Shown: piece by piece, positions 1 to 11,687 of the stretch | Layout: every line of letters starts with the position of its first letter | Position numbering within the stretch: the stretch's first letter is position 1 | Origin: Sthenelais limicola | Taxonomy: Eukaryota > Annelida > Polychaeta > Phyllodocida > Sigalionidae | Length of the DNA stretch: 64,000 nucleotides | Assembly (NCBI GenBank): GCA_942159475.1 | Contig: OW804094.1 | Coordinates: forward strand, 24,040,366-24,104,365 | Direction of reading: 5' to 3' | Notes under the pieces: generated by a model | The model's input: only the letters and a program-made list of their open reading frames with translations | The model's database searches: none | What the model was told of the DNA's origin: nothing | Position numbers and translations under genes: made by a program

Positions 1-498
1 TCAGAGTTTTAGTGGCGGCCATTTTTATTTTCAGTTGTCACGGGTTCTCCTACGGGAGTTGAGTTTAAATGTTTTGATATATGTTAGTAGACACCTTTAC
101 CAACACATTGGTGAAAAAATTGTTTGGTAAGGAATTTGTTCCCAGATTTTTTTAATATTCCCTGACTATTTCTGAAAATCTGACCCAAGTATATCATGAA
201 TGGCACACAACTGTTACGTTACAGTGAATAATCACATGATTATCACCCATCACCATTATTCTCATCAATTATATACGAAGTGAATTGAACGCCCATTCAT
301 TTATGTTTATGTTCTTGGGCGCGGTTAATAAAGATTAGATGACATCGTCTGATATAGAATACAGAGTGCAATAACATTTATCACAAATGTATAAGATGAG
401 AAAGGTTCTTAAATATAGTGTTTGATTATTTAAGTTCCATAAATGCCAACATTATTTTGTTAATGAAAATCTCTGAGTGAATGATGAAATACACATAT
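1..498. other. Unassigned AT-rich DNA
   Basis: No convincing gene, repeat end or RNA signal is visible on either strand. Short open frames here look like chance. Confidence 0.5.
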
Positions 499-732
499 GG
501 GTGAAACCGCCAGAAAATGTACAATTCTCCTTCACCAATCCTCTCAAATAACTTAAATTTCAGACAAAAACAAAGTTCAAAATACAGTTCAACCTAACCA
601 AACAGATTGCTAGAATCAATGCAATGCCGAATATACTCGAATTCACCTAGTATTGACCAAATTGCAGCCTAATTTAGCAGAATTTACTAAACGTGTACAA
701 CTGCCAATTGTACATTTTCTGAAAATCTGACC
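499..732 (-). mobile_element. M1 MITE, near full length
   Basis: Minus is defined as the orientation in which the top strand reads ACCAATCCTCTCAAATAAC just after the left end. The left end is altered (GGGTGAAACCGCCAG) and the right end reads AAAATCTGACC. No coding capacity. This is the first member of the commonest family in the window. Confidence 0.85.
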
Positions 733-740
733 TATATAGG

Positions 741-966
741 CGTCAGATTTTCAGAAAATGTACGGTTGGTCGCTGTAGACATTTAGTAAATTATGCTGAA
801 ATAAGCTGCAGTACTAGGTAAATTCAAGTATATTTGACATTGCATTGATTCTAGCAATCTGGTTGGTTAGATTGAATGGTATTTTGAACTTTATTTACGT
901 CTGAAATTTTGGTTATCTGAGAGAATTGGTGAAGGTCAATTGTACATTTTCTGGCGACTTCACCCA
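741..966 (+). mobile_element. M1 MITE, plus orientation
   Basis: Starts GTCAGATTTTCAGAAAATG and ends CTGGCGACTTCACCC. It lies 8 bp from the previous copy and points the other way, so the two form an inverted pair. Confidence 0.85.
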
Positions 967-1015
967 TTTGGACATTAGGATTAGCTCTACGATGCTTCTG
1001 TCATAAAACACCGCT

Positions 1016-1029
1016 CCCCCCCCCCCCCC
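1016..1029. repeat. Poly-C run of 14
   Basis: Uninterrupted C homopolymer next to an M1 end. Its length is prone to sequencing error. Confidence 0.9.
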
Positions 1030-1168
1030 TTTACTGTATGTGCAGTACGATACACCGTTTGCAATTAATAAAGGGAATTTGAGAAGCTGCAAAAGTTCAC
1101 TGGACATATCAAGATGAACACGATCGCTGTGAGTGGCTATATTACCACTCCGTAGGTGGAGCGCATAT

Positions 1169-1403
1169 GGGTCAGATTTTCAGAAAATGTACAATTGAAC
1201 TTCCCCAATCCTCTCATATAACCCAAATTTCAGACGAAAATAAAGTTCAAAATACAATTCAACCAAACCAAACAGATTGCTAGAATCTATGCAATGCCAA
1301 ATATACTCGAATTTACCTAGTATTGACCAAATTGCAGCTTAATTTAGCAGAATTCACTAAATGCGTACAGCTGCTAATTGTACATTTTCTGAAAATCTGA
1401 CCC
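1169..1403 (-). mobile_element. M1 MITE, full length (235 bp)
   Basis: Both inverted ends are intact (GGGTCAG and CTGACCC). Flanks are ATAT on the left and ATAG on the right, a near-match for a 4-bp duplication. Confidence 0.92.
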
Positions 1404-1592
1404 ATAGGCTTGCATCAAGTGATTTTGATTTCAGTGACTATAGCCTTTATGAAATGCAGTCCCATTGGTAGTTTTTGCAAGCCCACTCATAGTGACCTTT
1501 CACGTTGAATCCAACACAATATTTTTCATATGGCTGAAATTCATTTCTTCCCTACATATCTATATATAGGTTAACTAATGAGTTGGTTGAAG

Positions 1593-1965
1593 GAGCGTTG
1601 AATACTCACGCAATTGCGTCAGCATCACAATTCACCAGTTGGTGTCCTATCTTTACTCCACGATAATGTAAATACAGGTTAATTAACGAGTTGGTTGTAG
1701 GAGCATGTATATTGGACGAGTTGCGTAGCAACGAGTGCAATAATCTAAGCGACTGAAACTAATGAGTTAGTTAACAGATTTACTATACATGCTTTCAATC
1801 ATGAAAATAGAAAACATCGAGTCATAAACTTGAAGTTTTCTGGTAATTTTAGTAAACAAACATATTGGTTGCCATGACAACCCAATGTAAATCACTAGTG
1901 AAATACGCACCATGCGTAAATCACTCTAGATACGTTGTTCTCAGAGCAATGCGTTTATAATAAAT
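1593..1965 (+). repeat. Dispersed repeat R1, copy 1
   Basis: An unnamed repeat whose reverse-oriented relative lies at 11688-12012. Landmarks are GTTGCGTAGCAAC (a short palindrome), CTTTCAATCATGAAAAT and CAGAGCAATGCGT. Copy 1 carries an extra internal repeat of GTTAACTAATGAGTTGGTTG-like sequence. No coding capacity seen. Confidence 0.7.
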
Positions 1966-2151
1966 TACTCTATCTACTACTGATATACAAAGGAAGCAAA
2001 TTAGTAAATTTTCCAAATTTGTTGGTATGATAAATAAATGGTTTATTAACCCATAAATACTATGACACCTCAGCTAACATTTTGGACATAAATATAATCA
2101 TAGCAATGTAGCATAATACAATTATTTGAATATAATAAATATTAAATATAT

Positions 2152-2376
2152 GGGTCAGATTTTCAGAAAATGTTCAATTGGTAGCTTTAAATTCTGCTAA
2201 ATTAGGCGGCAGTTTGGACAATACTAGGTAAATTCGGGTATATTCGGCATTGCATTGATTCTAGCAATCTGCTTGGCTAGGTTGAAGTGTATTTTGAACT
2301 ATATTTCCGTCTGAAATCTAGGTTATTTGAGATGATTGGCGAAGTTGAATTGTACATTTTCTGAAAATCTTCACAT
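2152..2376 (+). mobile_element. M1 MITE
   Basis: Left end GGGTCAGATTTTCAGAAAATG is intact. The right end runs to TTTTCTGAAAATCT and then diverges before the final CTGACCC. Confidence 0.85.
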
Positions 2377-2629
2377 TTCACATTTCATTGTCCCCCTTAC
2401 TTACTCTTGAATGCTACAAAATATCTCCAGTTGCTGTTGCGCCTACCTACCAGCATAGCATGGTAAAACAACATTAATAAATTACTTGAACATGGTAAGT
2501 GATTAAATGTATTACATGCCAAGGTCACGTTATTGAAGGTGATTGTGAGTGTGTGGCCACACTGGTGTAAAAACAAATCTATAGGCACAATTTATAGAGC
2601 CGTAACACGGTGCAATAATAGACAATTGT

Positions 2630-2676
2630 ATAGGGGATTTGCATAGCCGCCATGTTGAATCTAGATTCGCATGGAA
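2630..2676 (-). mobile_element. M3 MITE fragment
   Basis: Only one end is present (TAGGGGATTTGCATAGCCGC, then GATTCGCATGG). The rest is missing. Confidence 0.65.
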
Positions 2677-2798
2677 GAACAAATAGTAGTCTGAAGGTTC
2701 TAGGAAATGAAAAAAACAGGGCTGTTGGCCTAGAAGAATAAGAATATAATATAATAATAATGAACTCTTTATTTCGGATGGACTACATGTTACATAAC

Positions 2799-3140
2799 AG
2801 GGGATTTGCATAGGCGCCATTTTGATTCACATGGAATTATGGGACTAATGGTACAGCGTAAAATCTATAGAAAACATGCCATGTTCAGCATGGACTATTT
2901 ATCAATGCTCTAATGTTAATATCCATGTGTTATACATGTTTTGATTACACAAGTCCCCATCTTTCCCATCATGCATTTGTTTTTTTCATACATCATTTAT
3001 ACAAGCTATGGTATTGATGAAAACATTCTTGCAATTTTCGTCATAAAAATGTTGCCAAATATTTGTATGTCATATTTTAACAGATTGCATCCCATGATGC
3101 ACTGTAACAGACATGCGCAGTGGCACATGCAAATCCCCTA
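2799..3140 (-). mobile_element. M3 MITE, full length
   Basis: Plus is defined as starting with the GGGGAGTTGCATGTGCCACTG end. Here that end is on the right (CACATGCAAATCCCCTA) and the other end is on the left (GGGGATTTGCATAGGCGCC). Internal landmarks are ATGCCATGTTCAGCATGG and CCCATCATGCATTTG. The 98-residue open frame inside it is not considered a gene. Confidence 0.85.
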
Positions 3141-3417
3141 TTGCAAATACCTGTGCTCTTTTGCTTCTAATCAATACCATTTCATTATCCTGCCGATGGG
3201 AATGATTAAGATGCAGGCAATATGGACGAGGAAATAACATGCAGATTGTTGGATCCTGACCTTTGTAAATATAGAATTAAAGTTTCCCTACACAAGATCT
3301 AATTGGTATCAGTATCACAAATTTTTTTATATTTCATTTACAGGCCAAATCATTAAATTACAGACAATTTACGTGGATTGCAGATCTCAGCATGAATATA
3401 AAACAACCTTTAAATTG

Positions 3418-3650
3418 ATTAAAATTTTTAGAAAATGTACAATTGGCAGCTGTACAGATTTAATGAATTCTCCTAAATTAGGCAGCAATTTGGTCAATAC
3501 TAGGTAAATTTGGGTATATTCGGCATTGCATTGATTCTAGCAATCGGTTTGGTTAGGTTGAATTGTATTTTGAACTTTATTTTCGTCTGAGATTTGGGTT
3601 ATTTGATAAGATTGGTGAAGATGAATTGTACATTTTCTGGCGATTTCACC
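3418..3650 (+). mobile_element. M1 MITE
   Basis: The left terminal GGGTCAG is degraded but AGAAAATGTACAATTGGCAG is intact. The right end is CATTTTCTGGCGATTTCACC. Confidence 0.85.
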
Positions 3651-3842
3651 TAAAAAAAAAAATGTTATATGTAGCAGGAAAACAAATTATAAGCTCGTTC
3701 GGTGCACGTGCACAAGCCTTGGAGTCATATTTCAGTATCTCACAGAACAAAGTATATCAATATTAAAAGCAGAATGATTGTTTTTTTCTTACTACTGTGT
3801 AGTCATAGCTTCCAAGGCGATGTTCACTGTTGCTCGTTACAA

Positions 3843-4005
3843 GGGTAAGACTGTCAGAAAGTGTACATATCGACTTCCCCAATCCTCTCAAATAACTCAC
3901 ATTTACTACAAAAATTAGGTTCAAAATACAGTTTAACATAGCAGAACAAACCAACCCAAAACCAAATATACTCAGATATACTTGGTATTAATCATTTTTT
4001 GGTCT
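3843..4005 (-). mobile_element. M1b MITE, truncated
   Basis: Starts GGGTAAGACTGTCAG. The M1b landmark ACTCAGATATACTTGG is present. The right third is missing. Confidence 0.75.
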
Positions 4006-4039
4006 CAAAAACTGGCAGGAATTACACGGAGAACTTTTG

Positions 4040-4252
4040 GGATATCCCAATATATAGTACTAGCAAACACCCGTGCTATGCATGGGATTTGCTAGTGGGA
4101 CAGTGGGGCCCACATCCTCATCTCTCCTTGTTCCCTCTCCCACTATCTTTCTCCTTCAAGTTGTCTCTATAACTTAGTATCTTCATACCACAAATGGAAC
4201 CCTGTTTAGATGCTTTTTTTGTTCACTGTTCAGTGTTGTGCTGTTCTTGTGT

Positions 4253-4286
<34 letters not shown>

Positions 4287-5119
4287 AATCCCTCTCCCGC
4301 TCCCTCTCTCGTTCCATTTTTCATTGTGAGGTAATTAATGGGCGGGTTCCCCCTGCTTGGCTTCAAAAACCATCACAAACAATAGTTTATGAACTGATTC
4401 AACTCTGACGATGCTCCTTTCGGTGGAAATATATAAACTCCCATCCCATAGTGAAGCAATGATATGCCCGACCATGAAGTCACGCTTTGGGTGACCCAGA
4501 AACCAGGTGTAGGGGCACTGATAGGTTTGTTTTCAGGCAGTGCTGGGGGCCCTGGAATGGGGTGCTCGATGTAAACCCATTTCTAACCGCTTTCCAACCC
4601 TAATTTGTTAATAAAACATAGTGGAATGGCTCGGCACCAATTTTGGCAATATGCATGTGAAATATAAGTGAGATCTGGCCAGCGGTTTCAGAGAAGATAG
4701 GGGTTTAAGGCTCGAAACCCTTATTTTATCAATATAGAGATTAGCTTTGAAACTGGTGTCAGAAAGTAGTGCCCAAGATCCGGATGAAAATCATTTTCTC
4801 GCCATATATATTCCGAGGCTCAGCTGATGGCCTATTAGGGCACAGGTGATTTCCAATATCATTGTTGTGCCTGTCGCAAATGGGTTTGTTGCAGAAACAA
4901 ATTGAACTTCTTTTAAGAAAATATTTAGGAAAGCCAATACCCAGGTAACATCACTTGAGATTTATATAAGTCATCCCGAAATTTAGAGTCCTGTACCTGT
5001 CAGGGCTCGGAAGAATACCACCGGAATGGTGAGCTGAGGAGCAGCTTTTTACGACTTAACTTGTTTAACAATAATGTATGTTGGCTCATACCTGAATAAA
5101 AACGAATTAAAAAAAACAT
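4040..5119 (+). mobile_element. Possible retroposon ending in AATAAA and A-tract
   Basis: The stretch begins near an imperfect hairpin (ACCCGTGCTATGCATGGG) and ends with GAATAAAAACGAATT followed by eight A. That is the look of a reverse-transcribed 3' end. It contains a (CCCTGT)n run at about 4250-4285. I see no reverse transcriptase motif, and the 5' boundary is a guess. Confidence 0.35.
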
Positions 5120-5370
5120 ACAGTGAGTACAAACCCTTTCAAGGGTTTGTGTACAATATTCAATGTTGTACACGACAAATAATTAGTGTCGATAGTGGGC
5201 AAATCTAAGATCTCTTCACAGATAAGATTGGTTTTAGCTCATTTCATAAATACATATTAAACTCATGGCAGGGATGCAGCGCAATACAATACAGTGAGTA
5301 CAAACCCGTTCAATGGTTTGTATACAGCATTCAATGTCGTACACGGCAATTAATTATTGTCGATAGTAAA
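5119..5370 (+). repeat. Two copies of a ~75-bp unit
   Basis: ACAGTGAGTACAAACCC, then TTCAATGTYGTACAC, then GTCGATAGT occurs at about 5119-5195 and again at about 5291-5367. The two are separated by unrelated sequence. Confidence 0.75.
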
Positions 5371-5677
5371 TCTATTGTAGTGATGCAGCTCAATACAATT
5401 GATCTGGATGACAGTTGATGAAGACTTTTAATGAAAAAAGAAATTACTTTAAATGAATGGGATTTGTAGTAATCCACTACAACCGACTCTCCTAACCTAC
5501 TTCTCAAATAACAAATTAATTCATCAATTCATCAATGCAGAAGTATTTGGATAAGCTTCACCCAGATCAAATAATAGTAACCTTTGTGCAATTTCTATGT
5601 TGACCGAATGAAACTAGAAATTGATAAATAATCTCCCAGGTCTCCTTAATAACAGTTTGAAAATCATTACAATATAA
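5371..5677. other. Unassigned DNA
   Basis: Nothing recognised apart from simple AT-rich sequence. Confidence 0.5.
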
Positions 5678-5912
5678 GGGTCAAGTCACCAGAAAACACA
5701 CAATTCATCTTCATCAATTGTCTCAAATAAACCGAATTTCAGAGTAAAATAAAGTTCAAAATACAGTTCAACCTAACCAAACAGATTGCTAGAATAAATC
5801 CAATGCCGAATATACTCGAATTTACCTAGTATTGACTAAATTGCGGCCTAATCTAGCAAAATTTACTAAATGTGTACAACTGCCAATTGTACATTTTCTG
5901 AAAATCCCACCC
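5678..5912 (-). mobile_element. M1 MITE with ATAA target duplication
   Basis: Exactly 235 bp, flanked by ATAA on both sides. This is one of the clearest 4-bp duplications in the family. The terminal bases have drifted (GGGTCAAGTCACCAG). Confidence 0.9.
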
Positions 5913-5968
5913 ATAAATTAATGTTTCATTCATTCCGAATTGCCTGTAAATCTGTGTACGCCTTATAT

Positions 5969-6204
5969 GGGTAAGATTTTCAGAAAATGTACAATTTGCC
6001 TTCACCAATCCTCTCAAATAACACAAATTTCAGACGAAAAGAAATGTTCAAAATCCAGTTCAACCTAGCCAAACAGATTGCTAGAATCAAGGCAATGCCA
6101 AATATACTTGAATTTACCTAGTGTTGACCAAATTTCAGCTTAATTTAGCAAAATTTACTAAATGTATACAGCTGTCAATTGTACATTTTCTGAAAATCTG
6201 ACCC
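5969..6204 (-). mobile_element. M1 MITE with ATAT target duplication
   Basis: Ends are GGGTAAGATTTTC and GAAAATCTGACCC. ATAT lies on both flanks. Confidence 0.9.
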
Positions 6205-6332
6205 ATATATAGATTTCTTAAAGCTGCGCTCTCAATCCCTTCCTATGGTGACTTCACTTATTATTTCTCTCAGCTGTAATGCTTCAAATTCTTGTATTTT
6301 ATTCATTAACTAAGTAGCAAATTGAGAATCAA

Positions 6333-6358
6333 ATTGTACATTTTCTGACGACCAGACC
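6333..6358 (-). mobile_element. M1 end fragment
   Basis: Only AAATTGTACATTTTCTGACG plus CAGACCC remains. Confidence 0.6.
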
Positions 6359-6403
6359 CTTATTATACAATACAGAGAGGCATAACTATGCAATGAAGTT
6401 TAT

Positions 6404-6972
6404 GGGTCCGATCGTGAGAAAGTGTACAATAAGCCACCACCATTCCTCTCAAATAACCCAAAATCAAGACAGAAATGAGGTTCAAAATAAAATTCAAATT
6501 TATCAAGCAGAATGAGATTTTTGTATGAACTCAATACCAGATCTGCCCACACATATCATTTATTTATCATTTTTAACTAGATTTAATAGAATTAATTAAA
6601 TTGATGCAGCTGGGGATTAACTGATAGTGCTATGTATCGTGAGAAATGATACTAGTCAGTTTTATCATTATATGTTTTATAGCATACGTTATAACGTAAG
6701 AATCTGTTTGATAACTCTAACTTGTATTACGCACTGTTTGCTTTATAACGTAAGGATTTGTTTAATTAACTTTAACTTTTATTATACTCTGTTAATATTT
6801 GCCTTTTAGCCAGTCTCTCTGTTAGTATAGATGTTTTTCTGTTATTAGGTGACGGCTGGGAGACCTGGATTTTATTCAAAAGCCTGGTCACCTATTTGTC
6901 TAAACTCTGTATGATCTCGGGCAAATAAAGTGTTTTTCAATTCAATTCATACATTTTCTGACGATCTGACCC
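6404..6972 (-). mobile_element. M1b MITE split by a retroposon
   Basis: The left part is 6404 to about 6614. The right terminus is ACATTTTCTGACGATCTGAC at about 6951-6972. The two halves rejoin in the expected order around the insert described in the next entry, so the retroposon is younger. Confidence 0.8.
6615..6950 (+). mobile_element. Retroposon 3' end, (TTCAA)n tail
   Basis: Contains AATAAA (6924-6929) followed by TTCAATTCAATTC, a microsatellite-type tail typical of several LINE clades. A roughly 54-bp unit (TATAACGTAAGAATCTGTTT) is imperfectly repeated inside. There is no coding region, so this is a severely 5'-truncated copy or a SINE. Confidence 0.6.
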
Positions 6973-6978
6973 ATATAT

Positions 6979-7213
6979 GGGTCAGATTTTCAGAAAATGT
7001 ACAATTCAACACTGCCAATCTTCTCGAATAACCCGAATTTTAGACGAGAATAAAGTTCAAAATAGAGTTCAACCTAACCAAACAGGTTGCTAGAATCAAT
7101 GCAATGCCGAATATACTCTAATTCACCTAGTATTGACCAAATTCCAGTCTAATTCAGCCGAATTTATTAAATGTGTACAGCTGCCAATTGTACATTTTCT
7201 GACGATCTGACCC
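6979..7213 (-). mobile_element. M1 MITE, full length, ATAT flanks
   Basis: 235 bp. It starts 6 bp after the end of the previous M1, so four M1 copies lie within about 1.5 kb. Confidence 0.92.
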
Positions 7214-7888
7214 ATATATAGTGGGAACATGATTACTACACAGGAACGGTACAACACAAATACAACACAGCCACATTATGACTTCTCCGTCAGGTCCAAT
7301 AAAGTTAAAATATTCTGAGTACTGTAACAGTTGTATTAGTTTGTACCATGTACATGAACCAATTTACTTACGTTTTCTTGATGCGAGATAAATGGCAATA
7401 TATTAAATGGCAAACCATTGTCAATATATGGCAATGCTATTGCACATTCTACACTCTAGTATACACCAAGTAACGTTTGCAAGCTGTGTTGCCATTGGCT
7501 GAGCGTTGTGGCATGAGGCTTGCCGAAGGTTGATGTAACGTGTTGTGTGGTTGGTCCATTTCCTATTTCCATAAAAACATGATTGTTACCAAAGGTGCCT
7601 TGTTCGCTTGCTTATATGGCCGTACGCATGGAATGTCAATCAAAGCTGTCGGGGATGGAAATCGGTTATTATTCAGTTTTGGGACGAGCAAGACCCTGTT
7701 GAGTAGGAGGTATTCCCATGGTAAGGCTCTTCTCTAGGCCTGGAGTCATTGTTTCTGGCAATTTGAAGTCGGAAAGTGGCATTTTCAAACGATTGTGGGT
7801 GGTCAGGTTTACTATGGTATTTTTTATCAGAAAAGGCGCATGGTTATCATTTTACATACTATGTTAGGCATAATCCATGCCACAAATG
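7214..7888. other. Unassigned DNA
   Basis: A 65-codon open frame lies at 7540-7737 (+). It has no recognisable domain and ends near a CATG/GTAAGG donor-like site. That alone is not enough to call an exon. Confidence 0.4.
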
Positions 7889-8294
7889 ACGCCTTAACGT
7901 CCAGGAAAATGAGTCGCAGTTGCAAAATAGATATTTTACCAAGTCCTTTCTTTACAAGATCTCTTTGTAGGAATTTTCTCATTTTTGAGGTATGTACCTT
8001 CTGAAATCGTATGAATGCATTTACCAAATTTCAAGACAGTGTATTAAATAAATCCTTGCATTTTTAATGTCATCGCATAGAGTTATTTGGCTACTTTACT
8101 AGTGATCATCCACCCAGAACTATTGCAAACTTTATTTTCAAAAATTAAAATATCAAACTTAAAGTATAGAAATACTTATTGTATATCCTTATGTTTACTA
8201 TCTTTAGAATCAGCTTGATCTCATCTTTTCAAATATGGTGAAATCTCAAAATCTTTTTTTGCGACTTGTGACTCATTTTCCTGGAACACATCAC
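7889..8294 (+). mobile_element. M2 MITE
   Basis: Plus is defined as the orientation ending AAAACGGATCACA, with CTTGATCTC on the top strand in the right half. The left end is degraded (CGTCCAGGAAAATGAGTCGC). The right end is TTTTGCGACTTGTGACTC, then CTGGAACACATCAC. Confidence 0.82.
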
Positions 8295-8298
8295 TAAT

Positions 8299-8507
8299 GG
8301 GTCAGATTTTCAGAAAATGTACAATTGGCAGCTGTACACATTTAGAAAATTCTGCTAAATTAGGCTGCAATTTGGCCAATATAAGGTAAATTGGAGTATA
8401 TTCGGCATTGCATTAACTCTAGCAATCTGTTTGGTTAGGTTGAACTGTATTTTGAACTTTATTTTCGTCTACAATTTGGGTTATTTGAGAAGATTGGTGA
8501 AGTTATA
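8299..8507 (+). mobile_element. M1 MITE lacking its right end
   Basis: Good left end (GGGTCAGATTTTC). The sequence breaks off after AGAAGATTGGTGAAG, about 27 bp short of the terminus. It abuts the preceding M2. Confidence 0.85.
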
Positions 8508-8734
8508 CACCCTTTAACTACAACCCTTCCAATTTGTTATGAACTACACCCACATGAACCGATAGCCGTTGGATCAAGCGCAGGGTACAGAGTACTGCAG
8601 AGTACAGTCCAATTACACTGAGAATGGCAATGAACCCAACGTGAGCAATTCAATGTGACGAGCGAGTGAATGAGAGTAGCTCGATGTTATAGGCGTGGTT
8701 CAGGTGATCATTCACACTCACCAGGGTTGCTACA

Positions 8735-8970
8735 TGGCTCAGATTCTCAGAAAATGTACAATTGGCAGCTCTGCACATTGAGGAAATTGTGCTAAACTAA
8801 GCTGAAATTTGGTCAATACTAGGTAAATTCGAGTATATTCGGCATTGCATTGATTCTAGCAATCTGTTTGGTTATGTTGAACTGTATTTTGAACTTTATT
8901 TTCTTCTGAAATTTGGGTTATTTGAGAAAATTGGGGAAGTTGAATTGTACATTTTCTGAAAAACTGACCC
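8735..8970 (+). mobile_element. M1 MITE, full length
   Basis: Ends are GGCTCAGATTCTCAG and GAAAAACTGACCC. Flanks are ACAT and ACAA. Confidence 0.88.
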
Positions 8971-8983
8971 ACAAACTCCCTGC

Positions 8984-9209
8984 GGGTCAAATTCTCAGAA
9001 AATGTACAATCAGTAGCTCTACAACTTCTGCTAAATTAGACTAAAAAATTATAAATAATGAGTATATCAGATTATCTTTGGTATTGTGTTGATTAAACAC
9101 ATCTATTTCATTCTGTTAAAATGCATTTTGAACGTCGCTTCTCACTTAAATGTGGGTTATTTTGGAGGAGTGGTGAAGGTGAATTGTACACTTTCTGAGA
9201 ATCTGACCG
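8984..9209 (+). mobile_element. M1b MITE, diverged
   Basis: Starts GGGTCAAATTCTCAG and ends CTGAGAATCTGACC. Lies 13 bp after the previous copy in the same direction. The middle is far from the M1 consensus. Confidence 0.8.
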
Positions 9210-9495
9210 CAGTACCAGTAGAAATATTTGCTATTTTGGTTGCCGGAGCTTTGCTCTCTACCCACCACTGAGGTTGTGCTTATTAGCCTGGTCTACTCTA
9301 TTAGCTTTAGAGGAGGAGATCCAGAGGCAGATTTATTACTTGCCTCCCCACAAAGAATTCCATTTTTGTCCGGTGCAATAAGGTACCTTGGGTGTAAGCT
9401 ATCACAAATCTGAATAGGGGGATCTGCATGTCCGCCATTTTGAATCTGATTCGTATGGAATTATGGGAGTTTTTATGTCAGTGTAAATTTGATTT

Positions 9496-9977
9496 TAAAT
9501 TATGTTTATTCAGGACAACAGAAATACATTTCAGCGACAAGCGTTGATGTTATCAGAGGTTGCCTGATTGCATGAGGCAAGGCACTAAGTTATTCAATAA
9601 CACATAGGAAGAAAATTATATGAGGATATTAATCATTTCAATACATAAATACTTCCACATTATGGATACATTGTGGTCAACTTCACAATAGTCAATAGTA
9701 CTTCGTATTCAAATTCAAATCTTTATCTAAAAACATATTGAAAAACAATGAACAGAATATCTATATAATTCGCTTCGTGCTCTTACACATATACCATTGG
9801 GTATTACATTTTAAATTGTCACATCATATTAATTTAACATTAAGACAATGCAATCAAAAGCTATAGAAATAGAGAGAATGGGACAAGTCGTTAGTAATAA
9901 AAAATGTTGAACGTTGTGCATGTCGTGCATCGTGCTTCTTATTATGTGTTTTTATGATCGTGGTATCAGAATCACAA
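9496..9977 (-). mobile_element. Retroposon-like insert
   Basis: Read on the minus strand, two tail-like motifs appear: CTGAATAAACATAATTTAAA at about 9495-9514 and AGATAAAGATTTGAATTTGA at about 9710-9730. They suggest reverse-oriented LINE or SINE 3' ends inside M3. No protein-coding remnant is seen. Confidence 0.4.
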
Positions 9978-10212
9978 GGGTCAGATTTTCAGAAAATGTA
10001 CAATTAGCAGCTCTAAACATTCAGGAAAATCTGCTAAATGTGCCTGAAAAATTATAAATACTGACTACATCTGAGTATATTTGGTATCACATTGATCTTA
10101 AGTATCAGTTCTGTTATGTTAAACTGCATTTTGAAGCTAATCTTTGTCTTAAATGTGGGTTATTTGAGAGGATTGGCGAAGATAAATTGCACATTTTCTG
10201 AAAATCTGACCC
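9978..10212 (+). mobile_element. M1b MITE, full length
   Basis: 235 bp with both ends intact (GGGTCAGATTTTC, GAAAATCTGACCC). The M1b landmark GTTATGTTAAACTGCATTTT is present. Confidence 0.9.
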
Positions 10213-10857
10213 ACCAGTGGATTACCTCTCTTTCAGTTTGAATTTGTTGATATGCTTCGCAGAGAGCCAAGAGCCAAGGCTCCAAGAAGCATATTAACAG
10301 AGCTATTTTTAGACAACTACATTGAGATGGTATGCATACCATGAATATATTTGTATTGCCCCCCACTTATTGCACCTCCCAAGAGGGATGCGCACATACC
10401 ATAATAAAACGTGCTATGTTTGGCATGGAATATTTAACAGTGATCTTACGTAAAAAGCCAAGTGTTTGCAAGACACACAACGCCATCTTTACCAATATGC
10501 ATTGCTTTTAGAGATCATTTAGACCAGCTATGATGTTGGTGGAAAATTGATTGCATTTTCGTTTAAATGTTTGCATGTCAGATTTGGACTGAATCTATCC
10601 CGGCATGCATTGTGATAGACATGTGCAGTAAGACATGCAATTCCCCTATTGGGGATATAATCCATGTACATAGATGTGTAATTTCCTGAATTAGTTGGTT
10701 AAAACCTGATTTAATGTTAAATAATTATTCCTTTAACATTTCAATGTATTTTGCATTGCTGTTAGTCAAAGTATTTAGTATTACCAATACGAAATTCAAT
10801 ATAGATCATTCAAATTGTCCTTTGGTTTAAAGCTACAGCAGGGGTGGAAGAACTAAG

Positions 10858-11093
10858 GGGTCAGATTTTCAGAAAATTTACAATTCACCTTCGCCAATCT
10901 CGTCAAATAACCCCAAATTTCAGACAAAAATAAAGTTCAAAATATAGTTCAACCTAACCAAACATATTGCTAGAATCAATGCAATACCAAATATACACGA
11001 ATTTGCCTAGTATTGGCCAAATTGCAGCGTAATTTAGAAGAATTTAATAAATGTGTACAGTTGCCAATTGTACATTTTCTGAAAATATGACCC
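10858..11093 (-). mobile_element. M1 MITE, full length
   Basis: GGGTCAGATTTTCAGAAAAT at the left. The right end is CTGAAAATATGACCC with one substitution. Confidence 0.9.
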
Positions 11094-11285
11094 AAATAGA
11101 CGATTCGTCTGTGCCACTGTGCATGTCTTTGCCAGTCACCTATACTCATATTATAGCTTATAGGGCTGAATGTATCAATATTCATGTTGTTTATATTTTT
11201 ATACAAAAATAAGTGAATCAACTACAGATAAGGATATGGGTCATCCACAACGAAACATATGTACATTAGCTGTAGGGTCAGATTT

Positions 11286-11370
11286 TCACTCACTCTCACT
11301 CACTCTTACACACTCTCACTCACTCACTCTCACTCATGCTCACGCTCATTCACTATCATTCACTGTGGTT
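11286..11370 (+). repeat. (CACT)n-rich microsatellite
   Basis: Interrupted CACTCACTCTCACT repeats. The 139-codon open frame across 11170-11589 is created by this repeat and is not a gene. Confidence 0.85.
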
Positions 11371-11687
11371 ATTGGTTATTACTACCTGTATTGCGTTGTG
11401 CACAGCATTATGTACCACCTGTGCAAAACTACATTCTCTACCCCTACCTCCAAGGTTGTCCTAATTAGGCTAATTGGTTGTGGAGATTGTGTGGACATAC
11501 CTGGTCGTTCCAGGGTACTTATAACGCATTGCCATATTAGCCATCCTAATCTGACGCAATTAATTGGTAATAAAGGTATACATAAATAGAGATAGAGGCA
11601 CACGGAATAGGCAGTTGGTGAGATGAGATTCTGCAGATTCCTGTATCATTCATGGAAGTTAATTACTCTGCAGGTTTCATTACCATT
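11371..11687. other. Unassigned DNA
   Basis: No repeat end or gene signal recognised. Confidence 0.45.

Larger units (their letters stand above)
9414..10649 (-). mobile_element. M3 MITE split by a ~0.9-kb insert
   Basis: The left part is 9414 to about 9495 (ATAGGGGGATCTGCATG, then GCCATTTTGAATCTG). The right part is about 10399-10649 (TGCTATGTTTGGCATGG through ATTCCCCTATT). The intervening DNA carries retroposon-like sequence and an M1b copy. Confidence 0.75.

Noticed and set aside
4250..4285. (CCCTGT)n as telomeric repeat
   Set aside because: The unit is not TTAGGG and the run is very short.
499..7213. Regularly recurring M1 ends looked at first like a spaced array
   Set aside because: Spacing is irregular, both orientations occur, and each unit is a MITE with its own flanks. 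It is not a CRISPR or satellite array.
11170..11589. 139-codon open frame with SLTLTHSH repeats
   Set aside because: It is a translation of the (CACT)n microsatellite.
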